A DNA stretch of 64,000 nt from JBKBUF01 sp046290815 (GTDB lineage Bacteria; Bacteroidota; Bacteroidia; Cytophagales; Cytophagaceae): positions 186,001 to 250,000 of the forward strand of contig JBKBUF010000002.1 of the NCBI GenBank assembly GCA_046290815.1, read 5' to 3'. This document shows, one piece after another, positions 25,887-34,845 of the stretch. The notes beneath the pieces were generated by a model that worked only from the letters and a program-made list of their open reading frames with translations, was not told where the DNA came from and searched no databases. A program made the position numbers and the translations under genes. Positions within the stretch are counted from its first letter, which is position 1. Every line of letters begins with the position of its first letter.

Positions 25887-28196
25887 ATGGCAGAGTTTAA
25901 AACCACAGTTATCAATAAGATCAAAAGTCCGGCATTCAAAAAAACCATAGCAGCGATTGCCATAGCCTTACTGTTTATAATAATCCTGTTTTTTGTATGG
26001 GTATTTAAAAACCTTCCTGGTGAACAGGAATTAAAATCAATTAAAAATGCTGAAGCTTCAATTGTTTATTCTTCTGACGGAGTAATTCTGGGTAAATATT
26101 TCATTGAAGACAGGACAAATATTAAATATGAGCAGATACCCTCCCACCTGATTCATGCCTTAATAGCTACGGAAGACTCCAGGTTTTACCAGCACAATGG
26201 AATAGATAAAATCGGATGGCTGAGGGTACTTATTAAAACTTTAATTCTTCAGGACGAAAGTGCCGGAGGAGGAAGTACAATATCCCAACAACTGGCAAAG
26301 AACCTGTTTAAACGCAGGGAGTATATGTTTCTCTCCGTACCCGTCAATAAAATAAGAGAAGCAATAATAGCAACACGAATTGAGGATTTATTTACAAAAA
26401 AAGAGATACTTACTCTGTATTTGAATACAGTTCCATTCGGAGAAAATGTATTTGGCATTGAATCCGGATCCCAGAGATATTATAGCAAACCTACGGAAAA
26501 ATTAAAAATTGAAGAAGCTGCAGTGCTGGTTGGTATGCTAAAAGCAAATACATATTACAGTCCCAGAAAATTTCCTGACAGAGCCAGGGAACGTCGTAAT
26601 CTGGTTTTGTCTCTTATGGCAAAAAATAATTTTCTTTCATTTGAAGCCAGTGATTCTCTAAAAAATCTTCCCTTGAAAATTGATTATAATGCCTCCGGCC
26701 ATAATGAAGGATTGGCAACATATTTCAGAGAACAACTGAGAATGGAGCTTATTGAATTGTTGCAAAGCCATAAAAAACCAAACGGACAAAATTATAATCT
26801 ATACACAGATGGTCTGAAAATTCATGTAACCATTAACTCACGTATGCAGAAACATGCCGAAGAAGCAGTTAATGAACATATGAGTCACCTTCAAAAATCA
26901 TTTAATGACCATTGGAAAGGTAGCTTATGGAAAAACAAAAATGATGTGCTTAAAGATGCTATCAAACGAACTGAAAAATACAAAACCCTAAAGAAAAAAG
27001 GCCTCAATGAAAAACAGATTAACGAGACCTTTAATGCTCAGACATCTTTTAATACATTTTCCTGGGAAGGTGAAAGAGAAAGGAAAATGAGCAGTTTGGA
27101 CTCCCTCAAATACTACATGAGTTTTCTTCATACCGGTTTTCTTGTAATGGACCAACATACTGGAGAAATTCAAGCCTGGGTGGGTGGTATCAATCATAAA
27201 TATTTTAAATATGACCACGTAAATTACCACGCAAAAAGGCAGGTAGGATCTACATTTAAGCCTATAGTTTATGCCGCTGCACTGGAAAATGGCATCTCTC
27301 CCTGTGAGTACTTTCCTAATCAATTAGTATCATATACGGATTATAATAATTGGACTCCGAAAAATTCCGATAATACCTATGGTGGATATTATTCCATGAC
27401 CGGAGCGCTGACTAACTCACTAAATACGGTAAGTGCCCAAATAATTATGAAAACCGGATTAGACAATGTAATTGATTTTGCCGAAAAGCTTGGAATTAAG
27501 GCCAGCATAGATGCGGTTCCTTCCATTGCCTTAGGTTCAGAAGACATTTCTTTAATTGAAATGGTAAATGCTTATGCCACCTTTGCCAATGGAGGTTTTA
27601 GTGTGGAACCAAAATATCTTCTAAAACTCGAAGACAAGGAAGGAAATGTTCTTTTCAAAATGAAAAAAACTAAATCTTCTTCTAGAATCATGAAAGAAGA
27701 AACTGCTTTTTTTATTACTGAAATGTTAAAAAACGTCACAGACAACGGTACTGCCAGCAGGCTAAGGACAATATATGGCCTTCAACAGGAAATTGCAGGA
27801 AAAACGGGTACAACTCAGTCGCAGGCCGATGGATGGTTTATTGGTTATACTCCTGATTTAGTCGCAGGATGTTGGGTGGGTGCAGATGACAGAAGAATAC
27901 ACTTCCGATCAGTTCAATTAGGTCAGGGAGCAAATATGGCCCTACCGATATTCGGAAAATTTTTGACTAAGGTTAATAAAGATAAGAAATTAAGCAAATT
28001 TCATCCTTCTGCTTTCCCTGAAATACCTGAAGAATTAGCCTCTGATTTAAACTGTGATTCCTATAAAGAAATTGTCGAAGCAGACACATCAGAACAGTCT
28101 ATTTTTCAGTTATTCAAAACCCGTAACAAGGAAAAACAACCAAAAGAAAAAGAATCCTTTAATTGGTTTAAAAATATTTTTAAAAAGAAAAGATAA
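25887..28196 (+). CDS. Penicillin-binding protein 1A (glycosyltransferase/transpeptidase)
   Basis: This 769-residue class A PBP has one N-terminal membrane anchor at 20-40. The family 51 glycosyltransferase domain has the catalytic Glu96 in ATEDSRFYQHNGID, then GGGSTISQQLAKNLF at 127-141. The transpeptidase domain has the active Ser in GSTFK near 455, SLNT further on, and KTGTTQSQADGWFIGYTP near 639. A Lys-rich helical insert near 330-400 separates the two domains. The C-terminus is strongly basic. It polymerises and crosslinks peptidoglycan at the inner membrane. It is a single gene. Confidence 0.93.
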   Translation: MAEFKTTVINKIKSPAFKKTIAAIAIALLFIIILFFVWVFKNLPGEQELKSIKNAEASIVYSSDGVILGKYFIEDRTNIKYEQIPSHLIHALIATEDSRFYQHNGIDKIGWLRVLIKTLILQDESAGGGSTISQQLAKNLFKRREYMFLSVPVNKIREAIIATRIEDLFTKKEILTLYLNTVPFGENVFGIESGSQRYYSKPTEKLKIEEAAVLVGMLKANTYYSPRKFPDRARERRNLVLSLMAKNNFLSFEASDSLKNLPLKIDYNASGHNEGLATYFREQLRMELIELLQSHKKPNGQNYNLYTDGLKIHVTINSRMQKHAEEAVNEHMSHLQKSFNDHWKGSLWKNKNDVLKDAIKRTEKYKTLKKKGLNEKQINETFNAQTSFNTFSWEGERERKMSSLDSLKYYMSFLHTGFLVMDQHTGEIQAWVGGINHKYFKYDHVNYHAKRQVGSTFKPIVYAAALENGISPCEYFPNQLVSYTDYNNWTPKNSDNTYGGYYSMTGALTNSLNTVSAQIIMKTGLDNVIDFAEKLGIKASIDAVPSIALGSEDISLIEMVNAYATFANGGFSVEPKYLLKLEDKEGNVLFKMKKTKSSSRIMKEETAFFITEMLKNVTDNGTASRLRTIYGLQQEIAGKTGTTQSQADGWFIGYTPDLVAGCWVGADDRRIHFRSVQLGQGANMALPIFGKFLTKVNKDKKLSKFHPSAFPEIPEELASDLNCDSYKEIVEADTSEQSIFQLFKTRNKEKQPKEKESFNWFKNIFKKKR

Positions 28197-28238
28197 AAAT
28201 AATCATGCCTTTATTTCACATATATCAAATTGCTTTAC

Positions 28239-28246
28239 TATATTTG
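28239..28246 (+). promoter_or_regulatory. Candidate -7 promoter element for the riboswitch transcript
   Basis: TATATTTG fits TAnnTTTG and ends 27 bases before the first base of riboswitch stem P1. This is the spacing expected if transcription starts a few bases downstream. No clear -33 element was seen. Confidence 0.5.
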
Positions 28247-28273
28247 TACTGCAATCACCTACAACTGTAGTTG

Positions 28274-28373
28274 ATTTATAAAGAAGAAGGGAGAGATTAG
28301 GCTCTTAGAACTTCTAGCAACCTGCCACAAAAAGCAAGGTGCTAAATCCTAACCGCAAAGCGGAAATATAAAT
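28274..28373 (+). ncRNA. SAM-I (S-box) riboswitch
   Basis: The stretch folds into the SAM-I aptamer. P1 is ATTTATA (28274-28280) with TATAAAT (28367-28373). The P2 region has GAGAG opposite GGCTCTTAGAA, where the family consensus has GAGGGA and GGCCC-UGAA, changed in a pairing-compatible way. The core has AGCAACCTGCC, then GCAAGGTGCTAAATCC, matching the conserved GCAACC and GGUGCUAAuuCC. P3 pairs ACCTGC with GCAAGGT, and P4 is the hairpin CCGCAAAGCGG (28353-28363). The aptamer is about 100 nt, the normal size. It controls the 73-residue protein and HPP membrane protein genes downstream and should lower their expression when S-adenosylmethionine is plentiful. Confidence 0.85.
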
Positions 28374-28515
28374 TAACAAAATATGCTAAGCTCAAAGAAA
28401 TAAATTACTTTAATACCCAAACAAAACCAGGTTTTGCCTTGGGGTGCAGTTCCTTTGCTGCCGGACGAGATTTACAAACTCGGATTAATAAAATTAACTC
28501 TAAAAGAAGATTGCC
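28374..28515 (+). promoter_or_regulatory. Riboswitch leader / possible expression platform
   Basis: The 142 bases between the aptamer and the first ATG contain three short hairpins: CAAAACC/GGTTTTG around 28422-28436, GCAG/CTGC around 28446-28462, and CGAG/CTCG at 28466-28482 followed by an AT-rich tract. None is a strong terminator. Control may act at termination through the last hairpin or at translation; the sequence does not decide. An AGAAG stretch precedes the ATG at 28516. Confidence 0.45.
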
Positions 28516-28737
28516 ATGACAACAACCATATTTATCTCCCTGCCATTTGTAAGTCCCGACAAGTTGAACAAAGACGTACAAACTATTAATTTTGCAAAGT
28601 TTTCCTTAGAAAAGGAACAGCTTACAACGATTAATGAAGATTACAAAAGTATAAGTATCCATATTAAGATCAATAGCATAGAATCCGCAAAAGCATTTGA
28701 TGATCCTTTGAAATCATTTGATCTTATTATGAATTAA
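28516..28737 (+). CDS. Small uncharacterised protein under SAM riboswitch control
   Basis: This 73-residue soluble protein starts at the first ATG after the riboswitch leader. It begins TTTIFISLPFVSP and continues with charged and polar residues (KLNKDVQTINFAKFSLEKEQL, IHIKINSIESAKAF). I do not recognise a family. The length and Ile/Lys-rich alternating strands suggest a small alpha/beta protein. The HPP gene begins 11 bases after its stop, so the two form an operon. Coding potential is supported by position and a plausible ribosome site but not by homology seen here; a regulatory leader ORF is an alternative. Confidence 0.55.
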   Translation: MTTTIFISLPFVSPDKLNKDVQTINFAKFSLEKEQLTTINEDYKSISIHIKINSIESAKAFDDPLKSFDLIMN

Positions 28738-28748
28738 CAATAACAACT

Positions 28749-29276
28749 GTGAGAGCATATAGAATATTTAGGATTGTTTTATTAAAAGAAGCTTCATCCG
28801 TAGGAAGGTCTGTAAATTTACAATTGTTATGGACCTTCCTGTGTTCATTCATTGGAATAGGCGCAATTGCATGGCTTAATTATACATTCCTTGAAGTTAA
28901 AGATTATGTATTTCTGATAGGATCATTCGGGGCTTCAGCTGTGATTTTATATGCCAGCCCTGGTAGTCCTTTTGCAAAGCCCAGAAATTTGTTTGGAGGG
29001 CATCTTATCTCCGCTTTTATCGGTGTAACAATAAGTATTTTATGTCCTGAACCTTTATGGTTCAGCTCTGGCCTTGCAGTATCCTCAGCTATTGTTATTA
29101 TGCAAATGACAAAAACCATACACCCTCCTGGGGGGGCTACAGCCCTTATTGCCATTATTGGTTCAGAGAAAATTAAATCTTTAGGCTTTTTTTACCTGAT
29201 ATCACCCGTTTTATCAGGTATTCTTATTTTATTTTTAACTTTTACTTTAGGCAGAAAATTCATAAAAATTAAGTAA
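28749..29276 (+). CDS. HPP family integral membrane protein
   Basis: The protein has 175 residues if the GTG at 28749 is the start. It has four to five membrane segments and the family signature IHPPGGATALIA at about 122-133, preceded by GSFGASAVILYASPGSPFAKPRN, also typical of the HPP domain. HPP proteins of cyanobacteria and plastids have been linked to nitrite transport, while most bacterial ones are uncharacterised. This copy has no C-terminal CBS domains. It is the second gene of the SAM-I riboswitch operon, which suggests a link with sulfur, methionine or one-carbon metabolism. Confidence 0.82.
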   Translation: MRAYRIFRIVLLKEASSVGRSVNLQLLWTFLCSFIGIGAIAWLNYTFLEVKDYVFLIGSFGASAVILYASPGSPFAKPRNLFGGHLISAFIGVTISILCPEPLWFSSGLAVSSAIVIMQMTKTIHPPGGATALIAIIGSEKIKSLGFFYLISPVLSGILILFLTFTLGRKFIKIK

Positions 29277-29450
29277 TAATTTTCATGAATTTCAAGTAGC
29301 ATATCCCCTTTTTAAATCCCCTAATTTTACCCTTAAAACATCTCGGTATTTTGGTAAAATCTGCATGTAATGTCCTGAAAACATGAAATATTTCATATTG
29401 CTGAACAATTGAAATTTTCATTATTTAGCCTCTCCATTCATCAACACTAT

Positions 29451-29469
29451 ACCGGTTTTTCCGGTTTTT
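29451..29469 (+). terminator. Short hairpin with T-run before the Crp/Fnr gene
   Basis: ACCGG (29451-29455) and CCGGT (29461-29465) pair around TTTTT and run into TTTT. The hairpin lies 25 bases before the crp-type ATG and 175 bases after the HPP stop. It could end the HPP transcript or act as an attenuator; the five-pair stem is weak. Confidence 0.35.
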
Positions 29470-29493
29470 ATTTAGAAGAGGACATTAAGAAAC

Positions 29494-30192
29494 ATGGAGG
29501 AAAACATTAATTTTCAATTCGAGGGAACCGAATGTTCTTTATTTAAAGATCTTGACGAAGACAGGTTAAACCAACTTAACAAAATACGTCAGATTAAAGT
29601 ATTGAAGAAAGGGGACTTTATCTATACAGAAGGCTCAGTTCCAAACTCTGTATTTGCGCTTCACTCAGGTCATATTAAAGCTTTTAAAATAGGTTCTGAT
29701 GGAAAAGAACAAATAATATACCTTTCAAAGCCTGGTGACCTGGTGGGCTGGCAACAACTTACCTGCAACGATCCTTACTCAACATCAGCAGTAGCATTGG
29801 AGCGCGCAGTAATTTCAGAAATTGACAAAGCAGAGTTTATCCGGTTAATCGAAAATACTCCTGTCTCCCTTGCTTTAACGCATTATATATGTGAAGATGT
29901 GGTTATGCTTGAAACTAAAGTATTGGAGCTATCCCAAAAATCCGTAAGAGAACGATTGGCAACTAACATCATTCTGCTTTATGAGAAATTTGGGATGAAA
30001 AATGAAAACACATTAATTATAGGTATTCCTCTAACAAGAGAAGATTTTGCAAACTTAATCGGGACTAACACGGAAACCGTAATAAAACTTTTATCAGAAT
30101 TCAGGAAAGAAGGGCATATAGACATTATAGACAAAAAGATTATTATTATAAATATGACTGCACTTAGAAAAATGTCTGACTTCTACAGATAA
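29494..30192 (+). CDS. Crp/Fnr family transcriptional regulator
   Basis: The 232-residue protein has an N-terminal cyclic-nucleotide-binding-type beta-roll at about 18-130 (KKGDFIYTEGSVPNSVFALHSGHIKAF, PGDLVGWQQL). A dimerisation helix follows, then a C-terminal winged helix at about 165-215 with the recognition segment LTREDFANLIGTNTETVIKLLSEF. There are no Fnr-type Cys clusters at the N-terminus. The ligand is unknown; the standard cAMP-contact residues are not obvious. A response regulator gene starts four bases after its stop, so the two are cotranscribed. Confidence 0.88.
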   Translation: MEENINFQFEGTECSLFKDLDEDRLNQLNKIRQIKVLKKGDFIYTEGSVPNSVFALHSGHIKAFKIGSDGKEQIIYLSKPGDLVGWQQLTCNDPYSTSAVALERAVISEIDKAEFIRLIENTPVSLALTHYICEDVVMLETKVLELSQKSVRERLATNIILLYEKFGMKNENTLIIGIPLTREDFANLIGTNTETVIKLLSEFRKEGHIDIIDKKIIIINMTALRKMSDFYR

Positions 30193-30196
30193 AAAC

Positions 30197-30586
30197 ATGA
30201 AGAACAAATATAATGTACTTATAGTAGATGATGACGAGATTAATAATTACCTGATAACTGCAAACCTTAAAAAAACCGGGAATTGTTCTGCTATAAATTG
30301 TTTTACTTCCGCCAAGAAAGGGCTTGAGTACCTTCAGAGCCTTAAAAATGACAACGTCCGCCTGCCGGATATAATTTTTCTTGACATGAACATGCCTGCT
30401 ATGACAGGAATTGATTTCATTAATAGTTATATCAAAATACCTTTACCCACAAAACTAATATTTGCTATATCAAATAATTTCCGACCGGATGAAATAAATT
30501 TCCTACAGGAGAAAGGAATAAAAACCTGGATAAAAAAACCGATTACAAGAGAAAAGCTGGAGGAAATTTTCCCTCAGGCAACATAA
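30197..30586 (+). CDS. Single-domain response regulator
   Basis: The 129-residue protein is a stand-alone receiver domain with all key residues: acidic pocket Asp11-Asp13 (LIVDDDE), phosphoacceptor Asp63 in FLDMNMPAMTG, and the Lys of WIKKP near the end. It has no output domain. It is cotranscribed with the Crp/Fnr regulator upstream. Its 3' end overlaps the convergent SDR gene by 13 bases. It is a useful contrast to the two Asn-type receivers in this window, which lack the phosphoacceptor Asp. The partner kinase is not in the window. Confidence 0.9.
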   Translation: MKNKYNVLIVDDDEINNYLITANLKKTGNCSAINCFTSAKKGLEYLQSLKNDNVRLPDIIFLDMNMPAMTGIDFINSYIKIPLPTKLIFAISNNFRPDEINFLQEKGIKTWIKKPITREKLEEIFPQAT

Positions 30587-31314
30587 CCGCCATCTACATT
30601 TAATACTGCACCACTGATATATGAGCTGTCATCTGATGCAAGGAACAGGTAAGCGTTTGAAATATCTTCCGGTTTCCCTAATCTTCCTACAGGAATTTTT
30701 TCTTTAATACTTTGTATGGTGTTTTCAGGGATATTTGAAAGCGAATCCGTCTCTATAAAACCAGGCGCTACGGCATTTACGGTAATGCCTTGTTTACTTA
30801 ATTCCCTTGCCCACACCTTTGTAATTCCAACAACCCCTGACTTAGTTGCAGCATAATTAGCCTGCCCGAAGTTTCCATACAACCCAACCAGACTTGATGT
30901 GTTGATAATTCTCCCATATTTCAGTTGAACCATATACGGAGCTACAGCTTTAGTGCAATTAAAAACACCGGTGAGATTGACATCTATTACCTGTTGCCAT
31001 TGCTCTATTGTCATATTAAGAAGTGCCGCATCACGGGTGATCCCGGCATTATTGATCAGAATATCTATTTTACCAAGGAGATTAAAAACCGTTTTAGCCG
31101 CATTCTCCACTACAGAATAATTCGTGGTATCAACTTCATAAAAAAAAACATCATACCCCTTATTCTTTAGATTCTTGCAGGTGTTTTCGCCATTAATTTT
31201 ATCAATATCCCAAATTACGACAGTTGCACCCTCCATTGCAAATCGCCCCGCAGTAACACTTCCGATACCCTGAGCCCCACCGGTAATTATCGCAACTTTA
31301 TCTTTTAACTTCAT
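30574..31314 (-). CDS. Short-chain dehydrogenase/reductase, FabG-like
   Basis: The ATG at 31314 starts the protein directly before the cofactor fold; a longer frame upstream from 31365 has no sensible domain. The 246-residue enzyme has the NAD(P)-binding TGGAQGIG, the structural NNAG, and the catalytic Ser and Tyr-Lys of NTSSLVG and YAATKSG. It ends with the typical NVDGGY tail. It is closest in pattern to 3-oxoacyl-ACP or acetoacetyl-CoA reductases; the substrate cannot be assigned. It follows menA by 61 bases on the same strand. Its 3' end overlaps the convergent response regulator by 13 bases. Confidence 0.85.
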   Translation of the reverse strand: MKLKDKVAIITGGAQGIGSVTAGRFAMEGATVVIWDIDKINGENTCKNLKNKGYDVFFYEVDTTNYSVVENAAKTVFNLLGKIDILINNAGITRDAALLNMTIEQWQQVIDVNLTGVFNCTKAVAPYMVQLKYGRIINTSSLVGLYGNFGQANYAATKSGVVGITKVWARELSKQGITVNAVAPGFIETDSLSNIPENTIQSIKEKIPVGRLGKPEDISNAYLFLASDDSSYISGAVLNVDGGYVA

Positions 31315-31375
31315 ACTTAAGTAGACCTTCCGGTAAAATTTAAAAAATGTATTGACCAAATGCAATACCTGCTTC

Positions 31376-32293
31376 TTATAATAATTTTAATTGCCCGATC
31401 AGATTTCCTATTCCGAATAAAATAACAAACGCCAGTGTTGAAATAGCCATCTGACGCAGACTTTTGTCAATTTCTGAAGGACTGGAAAAGGTATAAACCT
31501 TATAAACATTATAAATCAACAATGGCGAAATGATCAAAAATAGGAATTGCCAAAGGCTGGTATAATTGAATAATACAAACAAAAATGCGCATGCGGTACC
31601 GGAAATAACGAGAAACAGGTGATATATTCTGGCTTTCCATAGGCCGATCCTAACCGGTATGGACTTCTTGCCTGCCATCCTGTCTGAATCAATATCCCTA
31701 ATGTTATTTATATTAAGAACTGCTGCTGAAAACAGTCCGCAGGAGGAAGCAGGTAAAATAAGCATATAATTCAGGTCTTTAACATGAAGGTAATATGTTC
31801 CCAAGACACCAATCAACCCGAAAAAAAGAAATACCGAGGCATCCCCAAACCCTGCATATCCATAAGGATTACTTCCTGAAGTATATTTAATAGCAGCTAC
31901 CACTGCCAGTAATCCTAATACAAGAAAAAAACCAAATGTCCCTGAAGAGGAAAAAGCCAATGTTTGCACGAGCAACCAGATTCCTGAAATCAGAGAAAGT
32001 ATCGCAAATATTACTATGCCTGTTTTCATTGCAACAGGAGATATTGCCCCTGCCTGAACTGCCCTTTTAGGACCTGTCCTGAAAACATTGTCTGCCCCAT
32101 TCGCATAATCACCATAATCGTTGGCAAGATTGCTTAAAATCTGCAAAAACACCGTGGTAGTGGTCGCCCAAAATAAGACTTCCGGATTAAAAGATCCTGC
32201 AGAAGCAGCAAGAAAACTTCCCATTGCTATACTGGAAATGGACAAAGGAAGAGTCCTTAGTCTGAACGCAGAAACCCATGCTTTAATATTCAC
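31376..32293 (-). CDS. menA: 1,4-dihydroxy-2-naphthoate polyprenyltransferase
   Basis: MenA joins a polyprenyl chain to DHNA in menaquinone synthesis in the inner membrane. The 305-residue protein has eight to nine membrane segments and both Asp-rich motifs of the UbiA superfamily: LANDYGDYANGADN near 60 and NIRDIDSDRMAGKKSIPVRIG near 195-215. The start is GTG, which shares one base with the TAG stop of the glutathione peroxidase gene, so the two are translationally linked. Confidence 0.92.
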   Translation of the reverse strand: MNIKAWVSAFRLRTLPLSISSIAMGSFLAASAGSFNPEVLFWATTTTVFLQILSNLANDYGDYANGADNVFRTGPKRAVQAGAISPVAMKTGIVIFAILSLISGIWLLVQTLAFSSSGTFGFFLVLGLLAVVAAIKYTSGSNPYGYAGFGDASVFLFFGLIGVLGTYYLHVKDLNYMLILPASSCGLFSAAVLNINNIRDIDSDRMAGKKSIPVRIGLWKARIYHLFLVISGTACAFLFVLFNYTSLWQFLFLIISPLLIYNVYKVYTFSSPSEIDKSLRQMAISTLAFVILFGIGNLIGQLKLL

Positions 32294-32862
32294 TACTTTA
32301 AAATTTCATTTAATACTTCTTCAGACATAGGACTAACGGAAGACCCGTAATATTTGAGCAGCTTCCCGTCTTCACTTATCAGGTATTTCGAAAAATTCCA
32401 TTTAGGCTCCTGATCATTCCAACCATTCAGTTTTTTTTCAGTAAGCCATTTATAAACCGGATGCTTTTTGGCTCCTTTCACATGAACCTTGTCCATTATC
32501 GGAAAAGTGACAGAATACTGAGAATTGCAAAACTCCTTGATTTCTTTAGGTGACCCAGGCTCCTGAGACATAAAATCATTGGAAGGAAAGGCTATCACAA
32601 TTACCTTATCCCCATATTTTTCATGCAGCAATTGCAAATCTTTATATTGTGGTGTAAACCCACATTTACTGGCAGTATTTACAATCAACACCTTTTTACC
32701 CTTCAATGAACTAAAATCGAAAGTATCTCCCTCTATGGTAGTAACCTTAAACTGATAAAACAAATCAGGTGTTTCAACTTTTAATTCTCCCGGCATAGAT
32801 TTAATATCTTTCCATGGTAGCCATGAAGAAAAAAACATTAACAAGGAATAAGTAAAACTCAT
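32293..32862 (-). CDS. Glutathione peroxidase family (thiol peroxidase)
   Basis: The 189-residue protein starts with a hydrophobic segment (about 1-16) and has the GPx core: NTASKCGFTPQY with peroxidatic Cys67, the FPSNDFMSQEPG loop, and WNFSKYL with the catalytic Trp and Asn. The usual Cys of FPCNQF is Ser94 here. Cys112 in EFCNSQ sits at the place of the resolving Cys of thioredoxin-dependent forms. It is therefore likely to use thioredoxin and not glutathione. It lies 11 bases after argS and overlaps menA by one base, so the genes form a leftward operon. Confidence 0.88.
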   Translation of the reverse strand: MSFTYSLLMFFSSWLPWKDIKSMPGELKVETPDLFYQFKVTTIEGDTFDFSSLKGKKVLIVNTASKCGFTPQYKDLQLLHEKYGDKVIVIAFPSNDFMSQEPGSPKEIKEFCNSQYSVTFPIMDKVHVKGAKKHPVYKWLTEKKLNGWNDQEPKWNFSKYLISEDGKLLKYYGSSVSPMSEEVLNEILK

Positions 32863-32873
32863 AATCTACATAA

Positions 32874-34658
32874 TTACATTTTTTCTGGTACTTCAATTCC
32901 AAGCAAGTCCATACTTTTTTCTATTACCCTTGCAACTACTTTAGACAAATTTAGCCTGAATACTATAAGATTCTCGTCTTTCTCGTTTAGTATCGGCAGT
33001 TCTGCATAAAAATGGTTATAAGCTTTTGCAAGTTCATAAACATATTGAGCGATTTCAGCGGGTGAATAAGTTGATGCTGCCGTTTCAATCTTTTCCGGAA
33101 ACCTGGCGAGAATTTCTATAACTTCTCTCTCTGAATGATGAATTTGTCCAGCTTTTACAGTTTGAGTAAGATTTATTCCATTTCCTGTTGCTTTCCTGAT
33201 AAGGGAAGAAATTCTGGCAAAGGTATATTGAATAAAAGGTCCGGTATTTCCCTGAAACTCTATTGACTCAGCCGGATTAAACAACATTCTCTTTTTCGGA
33301 TCTACCTTCAACAGGAAAAATTTCAAAGCACCTAAGGCTAATTTTCGATACAATGCTTTGGCTTCCTGAGAGGAAAATTCTTCAATTTTACCTAACTCTC
33401 TCGTTCTCTGTTCAGCCGTTTCAAGCATTTCTGCCACTAAGTCGTCTGCATCCACTACTGTTCCCTCTCTTGATTTCATCTTTCCGGAAGGAAGATCTAC
33501 CATTCCGTATGAAAGATGATAAATACCCTGAGCGTATTCTTTTCCTAATTTACCAAGTATCAGTTTTAAAACATTGAAATGATAATCCTGTTCATTTCCC
33601 ACCACATATACCGATTGCTCTGCTCTAAATTCCTTATATTTCAATTCGGCAGTCCCAAGATCCTGTGTGATATATACTGAAGTCCCGTCAGGCCTTAACA
33701 ATAATTTTTCATCTAATCCATCACCAGTCAGATCCACCCATACTGAATTATCCTCTTTTCTGTAGAAAGCTTTTTTGTTAAGGCCTTCCTCAACAATTTC
33801 CTTTCCAAGCAAATATGTATCTGATTCGTAATAATATTTATCAAAATCAACTCCAATCATTTTATAAGTCTGCTCAAATCCATCATATACCCATCCATTC
33901 ATTTTTTTCCATAACTCTGTTACTTCCTTATCCCCTTCTTCCCATTTCTTAAGCATTTCATGAGCTTCCTTAATCAGTGGTGCCTCTTTTTTTGCCTTTT
34001 CTTCTTCCATTCCTGAATTTACGAGTTGCTTTATCTGTTCTCTGTAATGCTTATCAAACTCTACGTAATACTTTCCAACAAGATGGTCTCCTTTTATCCC
34101 GGAAGACTGTGGTGTTTCGTCCGATCCATATTTCTGATAGGCAAGCATAGATTTGCAGATATGAATCCCTCTGTCATTGATAAGATTGGCTTTTATTACT
34201 TCGTATCCACGAAATTTTAAAATTTGTGAAACTGAGTAACCTAGAAAGTTATTTCTCAAATGTCCCAGGTGCAACGGTTTGTTTGTATTAGGTGAAGAAT
34301 ATTCAACCATTACCTTTTTCCCCAGTGGTAGAAATTTCCCATAATCCTGATTTGCTAAAATTTGATTGAAGATATTTAACCATGTAGAGTCAGAAACTAC
34401 AATGTTGAGAAATCCCTTGACAACATTATACCCCCTGACAACTTCAGAGTTTTTTACCAGTACTTCTCCTATCTCCTTCCCAATAACTTCAGGGGCCTTT
34501 TTCAGCTTGGATGTCAATGGAAAACAAACCAATGTCAAACTGCCTTCAAATTCCTTTTTGGTTGGTTGAACCTGTAAGGAAGACTGTTCAACCTCCTGGT
34601 CAAATAAAACTTTTATGGCTTTTATTATATCTTCACGGATTATCTGCTCTAAATTCAT
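32874..34658 (-). CDS. argS: Arginyl-tRNA synthetase
   Basis: This 594-residue class I synthetase charges tRNA-Arg. It has the N-terminal ArgRS domain, the HIGH motif as PLHLGHLRNN (near 130-140), a KMSK-type loop as SGKMKSREG and the C-terminal DALR anticodon-binding domain with NHFYAELPIL. The length is standard. It is the first gene of a leftward operon with the peroxidase and menA. It is divergent from an arginine-decarboxylase-like gene. Confidence 0.95.
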   Translation of the reverse strand: MNLEQIIREDIIKAIKVLFDQEVEQSSLQVQPTKKEFEGSLTLVCFPLTSKLKKAPEVIGKEIGEVLVKNSEVVRGYNVVKGFLNIVVSDSTWLNIFNQILANQDYGKFLPLGKKVMVEYSSPNTNKPLHLGHLRNNFLGYSVSQILKFRGYEVIKANLINDRGIHICKSMLAYQKYGSDETPQSSGIKGDHLVGKYYVEFDKHYREQIKQLVNSGMEEEKAKKEAPLIKEAHEMLKKWEEGDKEVTELWKKMNGWVYDGFEQTYKMIGVDFDKYYYESDTYLLGKEIVEEGLNKKAFYRKEDNSVWVDLTGDGLDEKLLLRPDGTSVYITQDLGTAELKYKEFRAEQSVYVVGNEQDYHFNVLKLILGKLGKEYAQGIYHLSYGMVDLPSGKMKSREGTVVDADDLVAEMLETAEQRTRELGKIEEFSSQEAKALYRKLALGALKFFLLKVDPKKRMLFNPAESIEFQGNTGPFIQYTFARISSLIRKATGNGINLTQTVKAGQIHHSEREVIEILARFPEKIETAASTYSPAEIAQYVYELAKAYNHFYAELPILNEKDENLIVFRLNLSKVVARVIEKSMDLLGIEVPEKM

Positions 34659-34845
34659 CTGTCTATAATTTAAATTCAGTTAAGGCTACCAGGTTAATAA
34701 ACCGAAAAAGAAACAAACTTCCCAGATTTTCAACGACAAAGGAAATCTTTATGTACTTTTTATGGTTTACCTACATGTCTTTGCAAAGATTGTAATTTTA
34801 TAGCAATATTGCACCATATTACTTAAAACCCGGAAACTATAAAGA

